From Pseudovirgaria hyperparasitica (taxonomy: Eukaryota > Ascomycota > Dothideomycetes > Acrospermales > Acrospermaceae), in NCBI RefSeq assembly GCF_010093815.1, contig NW_022985568.1:84201-148200 (forward strand): 64,000 bases of DNA, given 5' to 3'. The position numbers and the translations under genes are program-made. The notes under the pieces were generated by a model. That model saw nothing but the letters and a program-made list of their open reading frames with translations, made no database searches and had not been told where the DNA came from. Shown here one piece after another: positions 24,598 to 37,375 of the stretch (positions within the stretch are counted from its first letter, which is position 1; every line of letters starts with the position of its first letter).

Positions 24598-26079
24598 ATG
24601 AACGGGCTCAACGGTCAGAACGGTGCTCCTCCTTCGCAATGGACTCCCAACGGTCCTAATGGCCAGGGCCAGTGGAATCAGCAATGGAACGCCTCTCCGA
24701 ATCCGCAACATCCTCACGGCGTCTATCCACCTCCTACTTCGCAGTCCGCACAGCCCTATCCAGCAGCTCCCACAAATGGCCCATATCCACCAGCTCATGC
24801 GTATCCACCGCCCGCGAATGGATCTTATCCTCCACCGACGTCGCAGCCTCCAAGTGTTCCATATGCTCACCAGCCTCATGTACGTTGAACTTCTGCCTTT
24901 GCACCTTGCCTGTCTCCTCGACACATCACTCTTCAGACTTTAGCTGACCATCATTCTTCTTCTAGCTTCCGCATCTCCCTCCAGTTGAGCCTCGCGCAGA
25001 GTATGGAAGATATCCCTATGCAAACGACATGTATCGAGGCCCACCTCCGCCTCACATGCAACAATATCAGCAAGCTCAGCCTGCTCCTCGTCAGAGAACT
25101 GCCATAGCTTGCCGTTACTGCAGAAGGCGCAAGGTGTGTTGGCCAGACTACTTGTCTCGCAGGACAAGCGCTAATCACAATCTAGATTCGCTGCTCTGGT
25201 TTCGAGTCTTCCGAGGACGGCCGTTGCACCAATTGCGTTAGATTCTCACAAGAATGCATCTTCACCCCCGTGTCTGCACAGGCTCAGGCCTTCGTACCCG
25301 CTCATACCGTTGGTCGATGGGCAAGTGGCCATCCACAGCCTGCTTTGTACGGAGCTTACGGGCAGCCTTTGCCTCAGAGCCATGTACCTCAACCACCTGG
25401 CCCAGGTCAGCATGGTCAACCTGGCTATCCACTGCCCAGCCCAACAGGTCCGTATCCCACCCCCGGTGCGTCTTATAATCCTGTCGGTGGTGTCTACGAT
25501 GAGAGGGCTTCCCAAGATGCCAACAGCAGGAAGAGGCCGCATCAGGAGCCTCACACTCCTACGCTGCCTCCGCCCAATCCTTCTGTTGCTGCGTCTCGGG
25601 GCTATGCTGATCATCGGGCGGCGCAACCGTCGAAGAGTAATGATCATCATACCTATCCTGAACCAACGAATCTAACTGCAAGCGCTGTGTCTCCAGCCTC
25701 CTCGCAAAGTTCGTACCAGCCTGGTGGACCACCGTCTCAGCAGCCCTATTACGCCAATAACCCGTCTGGGCAACAGCCACCACCACCACCACCCCCACAG
25801 CGGCGCCTCTCCCCACAGAGTAATTACTCGTACGATGCGAATCGCACCTCGTCGAGCCCGCACGCGAGTGCCGCCCCCAGTACTCCCAGCACCACTTCTT
25901 ACCCATACTCAAACGGCACCGCGCCTCCTCAAGCTGGTCGCACCCCGCCACCAACTTCGCAATCCGGTGGAAGCCGCATGCGGATCGACGACCTAGTCAG
26001 CAGCGATAGCAAGGACGGTGAAACGCGTAGCACCGCGGACAGAAGCATGCTGGACGCTCTCAATCGCCGTCCCATGTAA
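24598..26079 (+). CDS. Zn2Cys6 transcription factor, proline-rich
   Basis: Nuclear DNA-binding regulator. Exons are 24598-24879, 24966-25133 and 25186-26079 (447 residues). The binuclear zinc cluster spans about residues 139-170 and has spacing C-x2-C-x6-C-x10-C-x2-C-x6-C. It begins ACRYCRRRKIRCSG and ends CTNCVRFSQEC. The second intron splits it between the K and I of RRRKIRC. Both flanks are Pro/Gln/Ser/Tyr-rich and disordered, with a run of eight Pro near 313-320. There is no fungal-specific middle homology domain, so this is the short, cluster-central class. The C-terminus carries SRMRIDDLVSSDS and ends in MLDALNRRPM. Targets are unknown. It stands alone, with about 7.4 kb of gene-free DNA on both sides. 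Confidence 0.9.
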
Positions 26080-28325
26080 ACCTTACCACCTTTGTCAAAT
26101 CAATCGTCGCAGATGACGGTCAGATGACCCGACGCCTGTCTGAAGCTGGTCTAAAGGCATGGCACCATGACATTATTTGTCATTTTCTTCTGCACGGGGG
26201 TCTTACAAACTACAAGTCTAGAATGAATACGAGGAAAATCACATCAACAAAAACTATAAAAAAACAACAACATATCTTCAGCATGAGCTGGTAGGGTCGA
26301 ACAGGCATATCAGCCTAGAAACACCTGGACCAGCTCATGAATATTGCGAACATTCTCCTTAATTCTCGGCAGCCATTCTACCCACACATATCCTTGTCTC
26401 GTCAAGGGACGGGAAAAGTGGGTGGCACTGTCCATAGAGCTCGTCAAGAGCCGCCTTACGGCACATGGGGTAACGAAGGGGGTGTCAATAGCGCTCAAAG
26501 CATATTTGGGGGGCTGTCTGAGCGTCTGCTACTTACTGTATTGCTTTGAAATTTCCGAACCGTTTGTTCAAATCTTCCCTTTGGAGTGGTCGCATTTGCA
26601 AGTATGCACACGTGCATCGTCTGTCTTTTCCGCATCGGGAACGGGATACATGTTGGGAGGCTCTTTGAAATTTTCCGCACTTTGTCTATTACGTTGTAAT
26701 TCTCCTTTATCCTTTTCACTGTTACCCATTTTGGCTCTCTTCGTCTGGCGCCGCCCCGCCGTCAATATTGCGCTCGGAGCGGTTGATGGGCCACGGCACG
26801 TTCCAGTGTGCCAACTGTTGCATATTGGTGGAACAGGGAGGGAACATGACGTTATCCGTAGCCTTTGCGCAACCAAAAAGCCAGCGTTCACGCGGAAGAA
26901 GAAGCTGTTGTAGTTGGTTTGCAAACCGCATGCTCACACATTCACACACACACCTCACAAAATCGATTTGACTTGACGACTTTTGTTTCTCTAGTGTCTA
27001 GTGCATTGTGTCCAGTCACTAAACTCCGTCAGCGGACCTCCTGGCGGGCACCTGCATCTTGTATCACTTGGCGATGACGAGACTCTTACACACACTAAGG
27101 TAGGTAGCGATGCGATCCATCTCAGACACGGCACGGCGCACGTGGTCGATGCAAGACAGCGGGCAGTGTCCTAAAAGAAGAAATAATCAAGCTCTTTTTC
27201 TTCTACCCTACAGGAGGAGAAATGAAACAGCCCGTGATTTGACGACGGGCCAGGCCTGCTGAGAGAGTGCTGCTAGACTGATTAGTAAGACTTGGGGGGG
27301 GCATCCATGCATCATCATATAAGGTAAAAAAACGGTCCTGTATGTATGATGATGATGATGCGACCGACACACAGGAACATGTGACTTGAGCCGTCTGCGT
27401 GTCACCCGCCTCTAGTATTACGCGCAACTGTTTTTTCAACCGGGGGGGGACCGCCCAAACAAGGGGGGAGAAGAAAAGGTAAGGGGAAAGACTGGCTGGG
27501 TAAGGGGTTTAATTGTTCGACTGTTCCACTTGCCCAGACGGCCAAAACCGACGCAGCGGTTGAAGCGTCCAGCGGCAAGACGGACGGCTAAGGGATTGAT
27601 GGGTGAGTGGGGCGGCCATCTGCCATGCCCATGCTCCATGCTACATGCAGACATGCTACAGGCTACAAGCTACATGTGTGCTACATACAGTACACATGCC
27701 CCATGCTTCATGCCCGCCCGCTGCCTGTGCCCGCCGCCTGTGCCCATCCATCCATCCATCCATCCATCCCATCCCATCGTACCTAATGAATGCCCACCTT
27801 TCTATCTACAGTCTCCTCTCCTCCAACAACCCCAGCCAGCCCCATCCATCCACACCTATCCCTACATCACCCATACCTCCATCCATTCCATCCATCCATC
27901 CACCCATCGCCAGCAGACCACCTCTCCCTCATCCCATCGTTTCCCTCCCATCCGCCAGAAGCGACTGTCGTACCTGTGGGCGCGCGCGCGGGAGAGGAGA
28001 AGGGGGGTATTGATGCGCCACACAACTGATCCCGAGCCCGCCCTCCCCTCGCACGTTTTGAACGAATAAAAAAGCACAAGAGTTTTTTTTTTGGTGGACG
28101 CAACACGGATCTTGCCGTCTTGCTTGGGGTCGTGGCAGCCCTACGGATGCGAGCTTGCGAGCGGGGCCCTTCCCCTCCCCCCCTAGCTGCCTTGCTCTCC
28201 CTGGCCAATTGTATCGCTTGCGCTGCTCCTGTCTTCCATTACGCTTCTATGGCTCCGTCGTGCGCTCCGGGGGTTGGGACGAGGTGGTGGGGCTGGGCAG
28301 GCTGTATGTATGTACATTGGGACTT

Positions 28326-28397
28326 GGTATTGGCACTGGTATTGGCACTGGCACTGGCACTGGCACTGGCGGCGGCGGCGGCGGCGGCGGAGGAGGA
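28326..28397. repeat. TGGCAC/GGC compound array
   Basis: GGTATT/GGCACT hexamers grade into TGGCAC and then seven to eight GGC triplets. Confidence 0.8.
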
Positions 28398-29516
28398 AGT
28401 TACGAGCAAAAGAAGGACGACAGGCGGAGAGTGCTGGTGGTGCTTGCTGGTGGTGGCTTAGATGGTGATTGAAATGATTACTGAATGACAACTTTTCTAC
28501 TCTGGGTCACAGAACCCGCAAATTTTTTGATCTTATTTGGTCCTCCTGTGTATGTGTAATTGATTAATTAGTTCCTGGACTTCTGGACCTCGACCTCGAC
28601 CTGGACCTGGACCTACCTCTCTGTGATTGAATGCTGCCATATCTTGGATACCTTGGTAGAACTAACTAACAAAATACTAACTAATTACGCCTACGCTGGA
28701 TCGCGCCGTGCGCTCCGTGACAACGGAGATGGCCAGCCAGCTTCTGGTCGCCGTCATCGTCGTTGCCGTCGTCGTCGCCGTCGTCGTCTGTGCCACGCCT
28801 CGTTTACTAACTGCGCTTGCGCTCTATACGAGGGAAGAAAAGGATGCCTTTCGTGCGGCGGCGGCGGCGGCGGCACCCGCCACTCCCTCCATTCATCCCA
28901 TCTCCACAGAACACACCAAACTCAGGTACCGGGGGGGTTCTAGACAACTCGCCATCCGATCCGAAGAGATCGTTTATGTGGGTGAGAGATGATGGATTTG
29001 ATGGCGAGACTGCGTGGTGCTCGGGATGCTCGGGCCATTGCTCGCTTGCTTGCTTGCTTGCTTGCTGGCTGGCGTGCTGCTAATTGCTAATTATTGAATG
29101 AAGGGGGGAAAAGGGTAAAAAGGGCAGAAGAAGAAGAAGAAGACGAAGAAGAATCTTGTGATTGAGATGTTGTTGTTTGTTACTCATGGATCACTGGTCT
29201 TCTCTGTTGGGCCTTTTCGAAAGAGGGAGAGAGAGGGGGAGGGAAGGGGGGGTGTTGGCCAGCATAATATCATCATGATGCTGTGCAGCAACTCTCTCTG
29301 ATCACGTATCGTGGCCGCCTAGTCCATTATCCACACCAACCTTTTCTCTCGTCCGAGGGGACCTTGTTAACGGGATGTTGTTGTTGTTGCTGCATCGTCA
29401 TCGCAGCAAAAGGTTTGAAACACACGTGTGCCTCCGCCGTGGCCGCCGCCAGGGCCCGGCACGCATCATCCGCAGTTTGCATCAGTATGTATCACCTCGT
29501 CCGTCGTGCATCGTGC

Positions 29517-29517
29517 A

Positions 29518-29548
<31 letters not shown>
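29517..29548. repeat. TCG trinucleotide array
   Basis: About ten TCG copies following CATCGTG repeats. Confidence 0.85.
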
Positions 29549-29549
<1 letters not shown>

Positions 29550-31524
29550 GAATGAAATGGATCCAAGCCCTCTCCCTTCTACCCCTCTCTCCCTGCGTCG
29601 GTCTCTCTCTCTCCTTACAGTAGTACCTCAATCAGTACCTACCTATCTCCACCATCTCCCCTCCCTCCCTTCCTTCCTTCCTTCCTTCCCTTCCTTCCCT
29701 CCCATCCCTCCCATCCAGCCCAGCAATCCGCGTCTTCCGCACCAAGCCGTCCCTCCCTCATCTCCCGCCGCAGCCAATGACATTACCCATCAAACGTCGG
29801 TATATATATATATTCAAAGCGGATTCTGGTCCTACTAGCTAATAGCTAGCTACAATTACCCACCCGTCCGCCCGTGCGCCCACGACGTACCGTGGTTCAT
29901 AGTCCATAGTTCATTCATCCAGGACGGACCTCCAGTAAGTAAATTATTACCCCGATTCTGCATTCTAAACGCAATGCACGCATGCAATGCATGCAAAATG
30001 ACATGCGACGGCGCGCCCGGCTCGCACCTCCCGGGGGCTGCTGCTGCTGCTGCTGATGGATGCATGCATGCATGTGGTTCAGCTAGTTTCGGTTTTGGTT
30101 CAGTCTAGAAGGATTATAATATCCGTCGTGCGGTATATTGACCGTACCTTGTTTTTTTGCTACCTATGTATGTATGTATGCTATGGATGCTATGTATGCT
30201 GGATGTACGGGACATGCTACCGGCCACATCCACGCACGGCTGGCTGGCACCGTCCGGCCGTCTCCTTTCTTCTGAGTCTCTCGTTCTCTCGCTCGCTCTT
30301 TCCCCCTTTCTCCGCTCCTCCCTCCCTCCCTCCTCCTCTTTATTAGGTGGAAGGGAAGGGAAGGGAAGGGAAGAAAAGGGAAAGAAAGAGCGAACGTGAC
30401 GTGTGAAAAGTCTGGTACCCGATTTCGGGCTGCTAAGGGGGGGTTGTATATCAATCAGGGTTGACCGGAGAGAGTGAGAGAGTGGGAGAAAGTGCGAGCA
30501 TGTCATATCATGGGATGTTTTGCTGACAAGCAAGCAAAGTAACCTTACGCCAGCCCGCAAGCCATCCCCGGCCAACGGCAATTGACGGCTCTGTTGGTAT
30601 ATACTACTACTAAGATACCTATGGTTTGTGGTGGTGTGGTATGTGTGTCAAGACATACATCCATCAGCAGTCAACAGAAGTCTCAGCCTACGTAATCCCA
30701 ATCCAACAAGCAAGGGGCAGGCAGGCAGGGGAGCGGAGGGAAGGGGGGGTATCGGCCAAAGAAAACAAGCATTTTCCAATCCCATTAGGTTTGCGGAGAA
30801 GTCTTCTTTTTTTTTCCTCTCTTAAACAGAAAAACAGGGGGGGCAGTACCAAAATAAAATAAAAAGATAAAAAAATTTAGAGTTTGAGACGTTGAGCCGT
30901 TTAGTGTGTCGTGTGACCCCCGCCGGCCGCCGCCGGCCGTAACCGTTCCTGAGAAAAGAATGAAGCTGAGACAACGGGACAGAATTGAAGTGATGATCCT
31001 GATTGCCTGCATGAATTAGACGAGATCGGCGGGGTTTCGTTTTGGGTTTTGGTGGTGGTGGTGGTGGTACCACTGGATCGGATGAGGGCCGTCCAGGTTG
31101 ATGATGGAATATGGTTACTGCTGGCTAGGTACTTGTTAGTTTGTTATTATTGGAGGAGGCAGGGAGTGAGGGAGGGAGGGGGGACTGTTGCCTGTGTGTG
31201 TGTGTGTGTATGTGTACCGTTCGTATACTTAGGTACCTAGGTACAGTATGAATGGATGAATGAATGAATGATAGAAAAAAGCACGAGCCTGTTCTCGCAT
31301 ATACCTGAATCCCAGGTAAACCTCAGCATGTCTGTCCCCCGTCTCTCCATGAATCCCTTCTAAGAGGTAGCGCAATCGATACTGCGGTTTCCTCTTCGGG
31401 TATCCCGGCTCCTTCTTTGCTACTAGTGCATCCATCGTATGATTATTCTCCGCCGGTCAGCCAGCCAGCCAGCCCGCGCTTTAGTCAGTCAGCCTTCAAC
31501 CGTGGTTATTGTTATTGAGGTCCA

Positions 31525-31526
<2 letters not shown>

Positions 31527-31574
<48 letters not shown>
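31527..31574. repeat. GT dinucleotide microsatellite
   Basis: Twenty-four uninterrupted GT units, the longest pure dinucleotide array in the window. Confidence 0.95.
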
Positions 31575-31575
<1 letters not shown>

Positions 31576-33420
31576 TGTTCTCTTGTTCTGGGTCGGTGAG
31601 GTCCATCCCATCCCATGCCATCCGCATCCGCGTTTCCCTCGCTCCCTCTTGTCAACCCAGCCTTTTTGTTTGTGACTATCGATAGTTGGCTGGGTCAGCA
31701 TATATGCATGTCCGTTAATGTCCTGACTAGCTCGGCTCGGCCGGTCCCATGATGGAGGGTCTGGGCGTTGGGTGAGGTATGTATGACTTGCCTGACCGGC
31801 TAGTTGTTGCAAGCAACTTTAAACCTCCTTGACTGACTGGACGAGTGACGAGTGACGACTAACGAGTGGCGATCTTGTTCGTTCGCTCTTTAGGGTTCTT
31901 GCTTCGATGTTAGTTGTTCATTGTCGTCATCGTTGTTGGTCTCCTTGCGTGCCTGATCTTGTTCTGCTCTGTCTATACTCAATTTCGATTCGTAATCTGT
32001 ATAATCTCCTCGATTGTGGTCAATTCTTGAACTTTACATCAATGTCTCCGAGTAGACATCAGAGAGGTAGTAGCCTGATAATACAAGGCCACGTAGACGT
32101 CAGCCCACAAACACATACACACACATGGCAACTCTGTCAAGTTTAACGTGGCAAGTCCATCTGAATTCTCTGAAATTAACTCATCGTTCTCGTTCCTTGC
32201 TTCTCTGTTTGCTTCTCTTGGGAGAGCTATACCCATTCGACTCGTGATTCTATATTCTTCATGTTTGTTTTGGCTCTTTTGGAGAACGAAGAGCTTTTCT
32301 GTCAAGTCGTTTAGACGTATTGAATGACATGTACTTCGTTCGTCTTAGCTCGAATCTTATGGAATGATGAGTAACATGTCGTTTATCACGACTTTTGTTG
32401 GCGATTGTGGATTGATATTAGTACTTTGTAGAGATCAAGTAGTGTAGTGGTTGAATCGTTTAAGGACCTCGCCCATCTACAGACACGGTCTTTGGTATGA
32501 CGGTTGATGATATGCATCTGCAGCTCACACATTATCCTCTATGTATGGCCATACGTGTACGTTGATGACCAGTAAGTAGTACATGCATATACTCTCTGAT
32601 GGGTATCATTTACTACATGCACTTCGAACTCTGTCGGTTTTGACTTTTGCCTGTCCTGTAGCAGCCAGCGTCTACAATCGCGCATATACAAGTCATGACG
32701 TTACTATCCCCGGAAACTACTACCTCTGCCAGCCGTTGGCGCAATCGATCGAATGCATGAGCAGCAAGTCGGAGTGCGGCACACGTGGGCCGCGCGTGAA
32801 GTACAATGTCGTCGCGTCAAAGAGGGTCGGTCAGACCAACGCCGCAAATTCTTCATAGGTCCATCCATGCGGCACGATGAGATGTGTGTGTATGTGGCCG
32901 AGTGGCGTAAATGCTTCGTGGTACACACACCCAAGAACTTCTATGAGACGCCGCATCGCAGATCGAGAGGGATCAAGCCAGACATAAACAAACTCTATTC
33001 TCCTGCGCGTAAGCCGTGTCTAGCCAGCTGGTTGGATCCGTTTCCAATGTTAACAAGGATGATGCGTCGAATGACAAAAAGTCGGCGTGGCAAAGGAGAT
33101 GGAGGGGGGGGAAGGGGGTGTTGATGGGCTGTATCTGACTGTTTGACTGTGCCGTTATGTGCCGGCTATGTTCTATGTCAGAATGGTGATCAGGTGAGTA
33201 GGTAGGTTCAAGCCCGATAGGCAGCAGTACCAAGTTTTAATGAGGCATCACCCGTAAGAGCATTCCTTGATATATTTTCATGGCAAGCAAGCAACACCCT
33301 ACTTGTATCTCGTTCTGTTTTGTAGCCGCGGTAAGCGCGCACTTCCGAGACAACCAACGCCCTTTCGCGGACTAACAACAGATTCTTAACATGACTCAGT
33401 CCAACCACTACTGGTTCAGC

Positions 33421-34847
33421 TTAAGCTTCTCCGGGCCAAACTTCATCAGCAATCGCTCGTACCAATAGCAACTTCTTCCGCATGTCCTCATGGCCCAACG
33501 CATTCCCTTCAGCATGGCTCGCAAACCCACACTGCGGGCTGACTGACAGTCTCTGCAGCGACTCCTTCCTGCTCTCACCTGATCCCTCAGCTACATAGTC
33601 AGCGGCCTTGTAGATGCGGTCTACCATGTTCTGCTTGTTCTCAAGCTCCGGGAACTTCGAAGTGATGACGCCCAGGACAACGTTCTTGTTCTTGGGCAGG
33701 TGCTTCAGGGGCTCAAAGCCGCCGGCACGCGGTGTGTCATACTCGAGGTAGTATGTAGAGACGTTTAGGTCATTAAACAGCTTAGTTGCGATACGATCAT
33801 AAGCTCCTTCGCTAAAGTGCTTGGAGCCGAGATAGTTGCCTCTGCACAGATGAATACCAAGGTGGAAGTCTGCAGGTCGCTACGTGTGCGTGTTAATGAC
33901 TGTAAACGAGGGCTTCTCTTGAAGTACGCACCTCGAAACACTTATTATAAAAGCGGATATAGGCGTCTAGCTGCTCGTCTGCGGTCTGGAAGTTCTGTGT
34001 ATCCGCAGCCCATCCTTCAAGCATGGGCTCAGAGCAGAAATACTGTGCAATGATTAGCTCTCATCTCACTATCACAATGATAACACCCACGGCCAAGTTC
34101 GGATCGTCGACTTGAGCATTCCTGAGTCCGGCGTCATAGAGAATCTTGAGTTCTTGTTGGTAAGCTTTGGCCAGGTCGTCGAAATACTCGTCGTCGTTGT
34201 TGTATACCCCCTGTACGTACGCCTTGTTAGGCCCGTATCTGAAGTGATACCAAGACGGACTTGTCAGGGTCAGCTTGATGCTGCTCCATTTCTCCTTGGG
34301 TAAGATCGACTTCAGATACTCCAACTCCGGTAGGAAGCTACTCCGTCCCGGGTGTGAGAGTTTGCCTACGGCCACAGTGACTTGGTTTGGGATTGTCTTT
34401 GCATGCATGAAGCTCTTGACGTCAGGCGCGTATGCCCGGAAAATAGACTGGTCGTAACCGCCTTCGCGAAGATTGACTTCTTCCATACCATTCAACGTCT
34501 CCATGAACGCTTAATAGCTGTCAGTCCATCGTGGATTATTGACGCTGGGCCGATGACGTCACTTACTTCCCCAGAACTGATGGCGACTGTATTCTCCATT
34601 CGTGATGCTGTGAATACCGCATTCTTGCTGAAGCGTTACGACATCCTTGATTGCCTTCTGCTCGATCGGCACCAGAGATTCTGCCGTGTCTGAGCCTCCT
34701 GCTACGGCATATCTCTTGTCGACCAACTCCTTTGGCCGGAGGAGGGAGCCGATGTGCTCTGGAGCTACGGGTTAGCGCAGGCACTTGATCGATTGACTCT
34801 GTGTACCTACCAGCTCGGAACGGAGGATTGCGCGGCGAGGACACCAT
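33421..34847 (-). CDS. MetE-like (cobalamin-independent methionine synthase family) protein
   Basis: Exons are 34811-34847, 34567-34764, 34091-34509, 33932-34042 and 33421-33879, giving 407 residues. It matches the C-terminal (catalytic) half of MetE, not the full ~760-residue enzyme. It reads EHIGSLLRPKELVDKRYA at the N-terminus, ITNGEYSRHQFWG, then the zinc-ligand style HLGIHLCRGNY, and a later SPQCGFASHAEGN with the second Cys ligand. Such half-size proteins (UROD/MetE-like superfamily) are common in fungi. Their substrate is usually undefined; methyl transfer to a thiol is likely from the conserved H/C/C zinc ligands. The first exon is short, with a start at MVSSPRNPPFRA. An ATG eight codons upstream is also open. 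Confidence 0.85.
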
Positions 34848-37375
34848 AGCGATGAGTACGATGTTGGACACTGTCTTTGCTGCATTCCAAAGATTCGAAA
34901 TGCTCCTCTACCCCTCTCCATGCATCGTGACTCGCGAGGTGGGTGATTGTGGCACGTTGTGCCGCCCTCAACTGCCGAGAGCATGCTTACCTAGGATGAA
35001 TTTGCCATCATAAAACTGGAGTATTAAGAATGTGTAGTCGGACTTTGCTTCTAGAGTCACTTTATGAGGTCGCTGTATAGCATGTGCACAGGAAACCTAC
35101 CAGTCCTCTCCTCTAGTTACCATCATTCTACGAACCAAAACCTCCAGGAAGCCGGAGCTTTTTTGTACTGGTTTTCAGGTTTATGAAGCAGTGAAGGGAA
35201 TGGCTTCCGATGATGACACAGGGGCTATATCAGGATGCACAGGCATACAAAGGGATACATACAGTCACAAGCATCGAGCTGACAGGACTTAGCTTCAATA
35301 CACACCATAATGCCCATCAAAACAACATCCCATAAGCCTCATCATCCTCCTCTCCGTGCAATATGTACACGTAGTCTTTACTTTTACCCGGTCGCGCCAG
35401 GCCTAGAACAGGGTCCTTTACCGAGCTATACTTGTGGATCTTCAGCCCCGAGCACGTAATCGATCGAGGGTGTTCGTTAACAACTACAATTCTATGTCAA
35501 GGGCACGCTTTTGAGTCTCGTAACCACATTATGACTCTCCTAGGCAGGTCCCACCCTCTCCTGTGCTGAATAAAGACGCGCACTAGGCTCGGCCGGCTGA
35601 CACCAGGATTCATGGATGGACGGGAGTGCCGTCGCCATTGCAAAGTGCTTACCGTCTAGGGAACAGGTTTTCATTCCATATTTTGATAGGTAGCGCGACC
35701 TTATTCGTTAGTCAAGACTAAATCGAAGCCTTTTTCTGACAGGCTTGCCAGGATTTCTGCCCTCCAACACCAAAGAAGTGACAATGCAACAACGGCGTGC
35801 GTCACTACACCCTCCTGTCCCGTTGGGATGCAAGGGTAGGTACCATGACTCTATCGATGCTTGTTGGTTGGTCTGTATGTGCGCGGTTGGCTGTCTGTGT
35901 GTAACATCTTGAGACATGACACTCGCAGACTTGGGAGGGAGGAGGGGGGTGCGTGGGAGGTCCACTTCCGAGTATTGTCTGCTGCGGTAATCATGAAGCT
36001 GGAACATGCAGAGATAAACACGGTCTAATGCTCCAAGACACTGGAATACAGTCACAGACCCAGGTCTTCGTGGTGCCATAAGACAAGCCGCGCTCTGCTT
36101 ACTGCCATGCTTCCGATCCTTGCTTCTCCCTGGCTGTTCCAACATGGCAAAAGCGACTAGCAGACAGTTTTAACAACAACCTGTGCGTCGCCTTGCTGTA
36201 AGGCTGAAGACTAAATTGTGGGAACGGGAAGCTCGTAACGTGGAAGGCAATATCAACATATCCAATAGAATTGTGTCCATTGTTCTCCTTTCTGAAATTG
36301 AAGGCCAGGGCTAGGATGCAAGCACATCTCGCAACCCCTTACATGTCCTCAATATCCTCAGTGGACTTCACCACCAATAGATAAATCTGCAGTCAGCATC
36401 AGCAGCCCGGTCCCATCCACGCTCAGCGAGTATGACTGGCATCAATCAGGACCCTGCCTTGACATCTGAGAGCGTCAGGGGCCACAAAACAAATACTCCG
36501 AGGTCAGCCTGCATATATGTGGTCGCTTGCTCCAGACAACAAGAATCCTGTTGGTTCGCTGTCTGATTTGATCAAGCATGTGGGCTTACGCGCGCTTTGC
36601 GCCGTCTGAGCCGACCCGTGCCGCCTCCGTGCATGGCCATGGGTAGTGTTTGCTGAACTTGGGAGGATGGTGGCTATTATCTGAATGTCAAGGATAAACT
36701 TATACCTCACCTGGCGTGCACCAAAATGTCGAGACAACCCACGAGGATCAAGCTTTGCCCTGCTGATTCGTGCCGCGTATCGGTGCAGCTTCCGTTCCTG
36801 GAATCGGGCCTTGTGTGCACACGAAGGGGCAATGTAGCATGTGGACAGAGCGACGTTGCGAGTGAGCATTATGGCTCGTGATCCGTAGAACATGTGGCCT
36901 TGCTCGTTCAGGTATTCATGGCCCTGAATATTGTCTTAGTTGCTGGCAGTTCATGAACCCAATGACATGCAAGGCGGACTCCGTGACATCTCCGATGACA
37001 TGGGAGTTGTTGGTAACAAATAACGGAGATCGAGATGAGCACTTTAATAAGGAATGATGGCTTGCGAGGACCTGTATCTACCACTAGGTCACCAGTGCCA
37101 CAAAGGCTTGAATGGTGGCATTCAAAATCAGGGGAAACTTCAGGTCAATCGACAGGGACCTAATCTGTATGATTATCAGCTCGATGTCATTGTATTTACT
37201 TATTGGTATGAGCCTTAGTCCAAAAGACACAGTGGTGGCTGTGACAAGTCACCGAGCGACTGGTGAAAATCACCATACAACTTTGAGCTGATGAGGAGGG
37301 TAGATGCGACATAATTAATAGTATAACCACACTTTTGTAGCAGTATATATGACGTTCTGAACTAACAACATCGCC
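34848..37375. other. Intergenic between MetE-like and RID genes
   Basis: Mostly without recognised genes. A candidate three-exon gene occupies 35317-36145 on the minus strand and is listed separately. The rest (34,848-35,316 and 36,146-37,375) shows nothing I can support. Confidence 0.4.
35317..36145 (-). CDS. Candidate three-exon gene, unrecognised
   Basis: The last two exons have clear coding character although they lack an ATG. The final exon (35317-35491) is open for 57 codons and reads VVVNEHPRSITCSGLKIHKY, then DPVLGLARPGKSKDYVYIL and an acidic end before the stop. A 78-bp branch further up, a GTAAGC donor at 35652 joins it to 35653-35699 (VALPIKIWNENLFPR). Upstream, the open frame from 36145 can be spliced at 35771 with a GTGTTG donor and an AATAAG acceptor to give 198 residues in one frame. 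The upstream part is less convincing than the end, and the true start may lie elsewhere. I recognise no domain. Confidence 0.33.

Larger units (their letters stand above)
26080..33420. other. 7.3-kb gene desert downstream of the Zn2Cys6 gene
   Basis: No credible gene. Microsatellites and low-complexity tracts dominate to about 31.6 kb: CATC at 27745-27770, GCGGCG runs, TTCC at 29668-29700, GCTT at 29042-29065, CTG at 30040-30056. The last ~1.7 kb (31.7-33.4 kb) is more ordinary sequence, but I found no supported coding frame. Confidence 0.65.

Noticed and set aside
28120-28491. Ala/Leu-rich and Gln/Cys-rich frames
   Set aside because: Products of the TGGCAC/GGC array; six-frame openness is due to repeat composition.
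36504-36893. 129-codon minus-strand frame
   Set aside because: Composition is random-like, no motif, no plausible splice partners.
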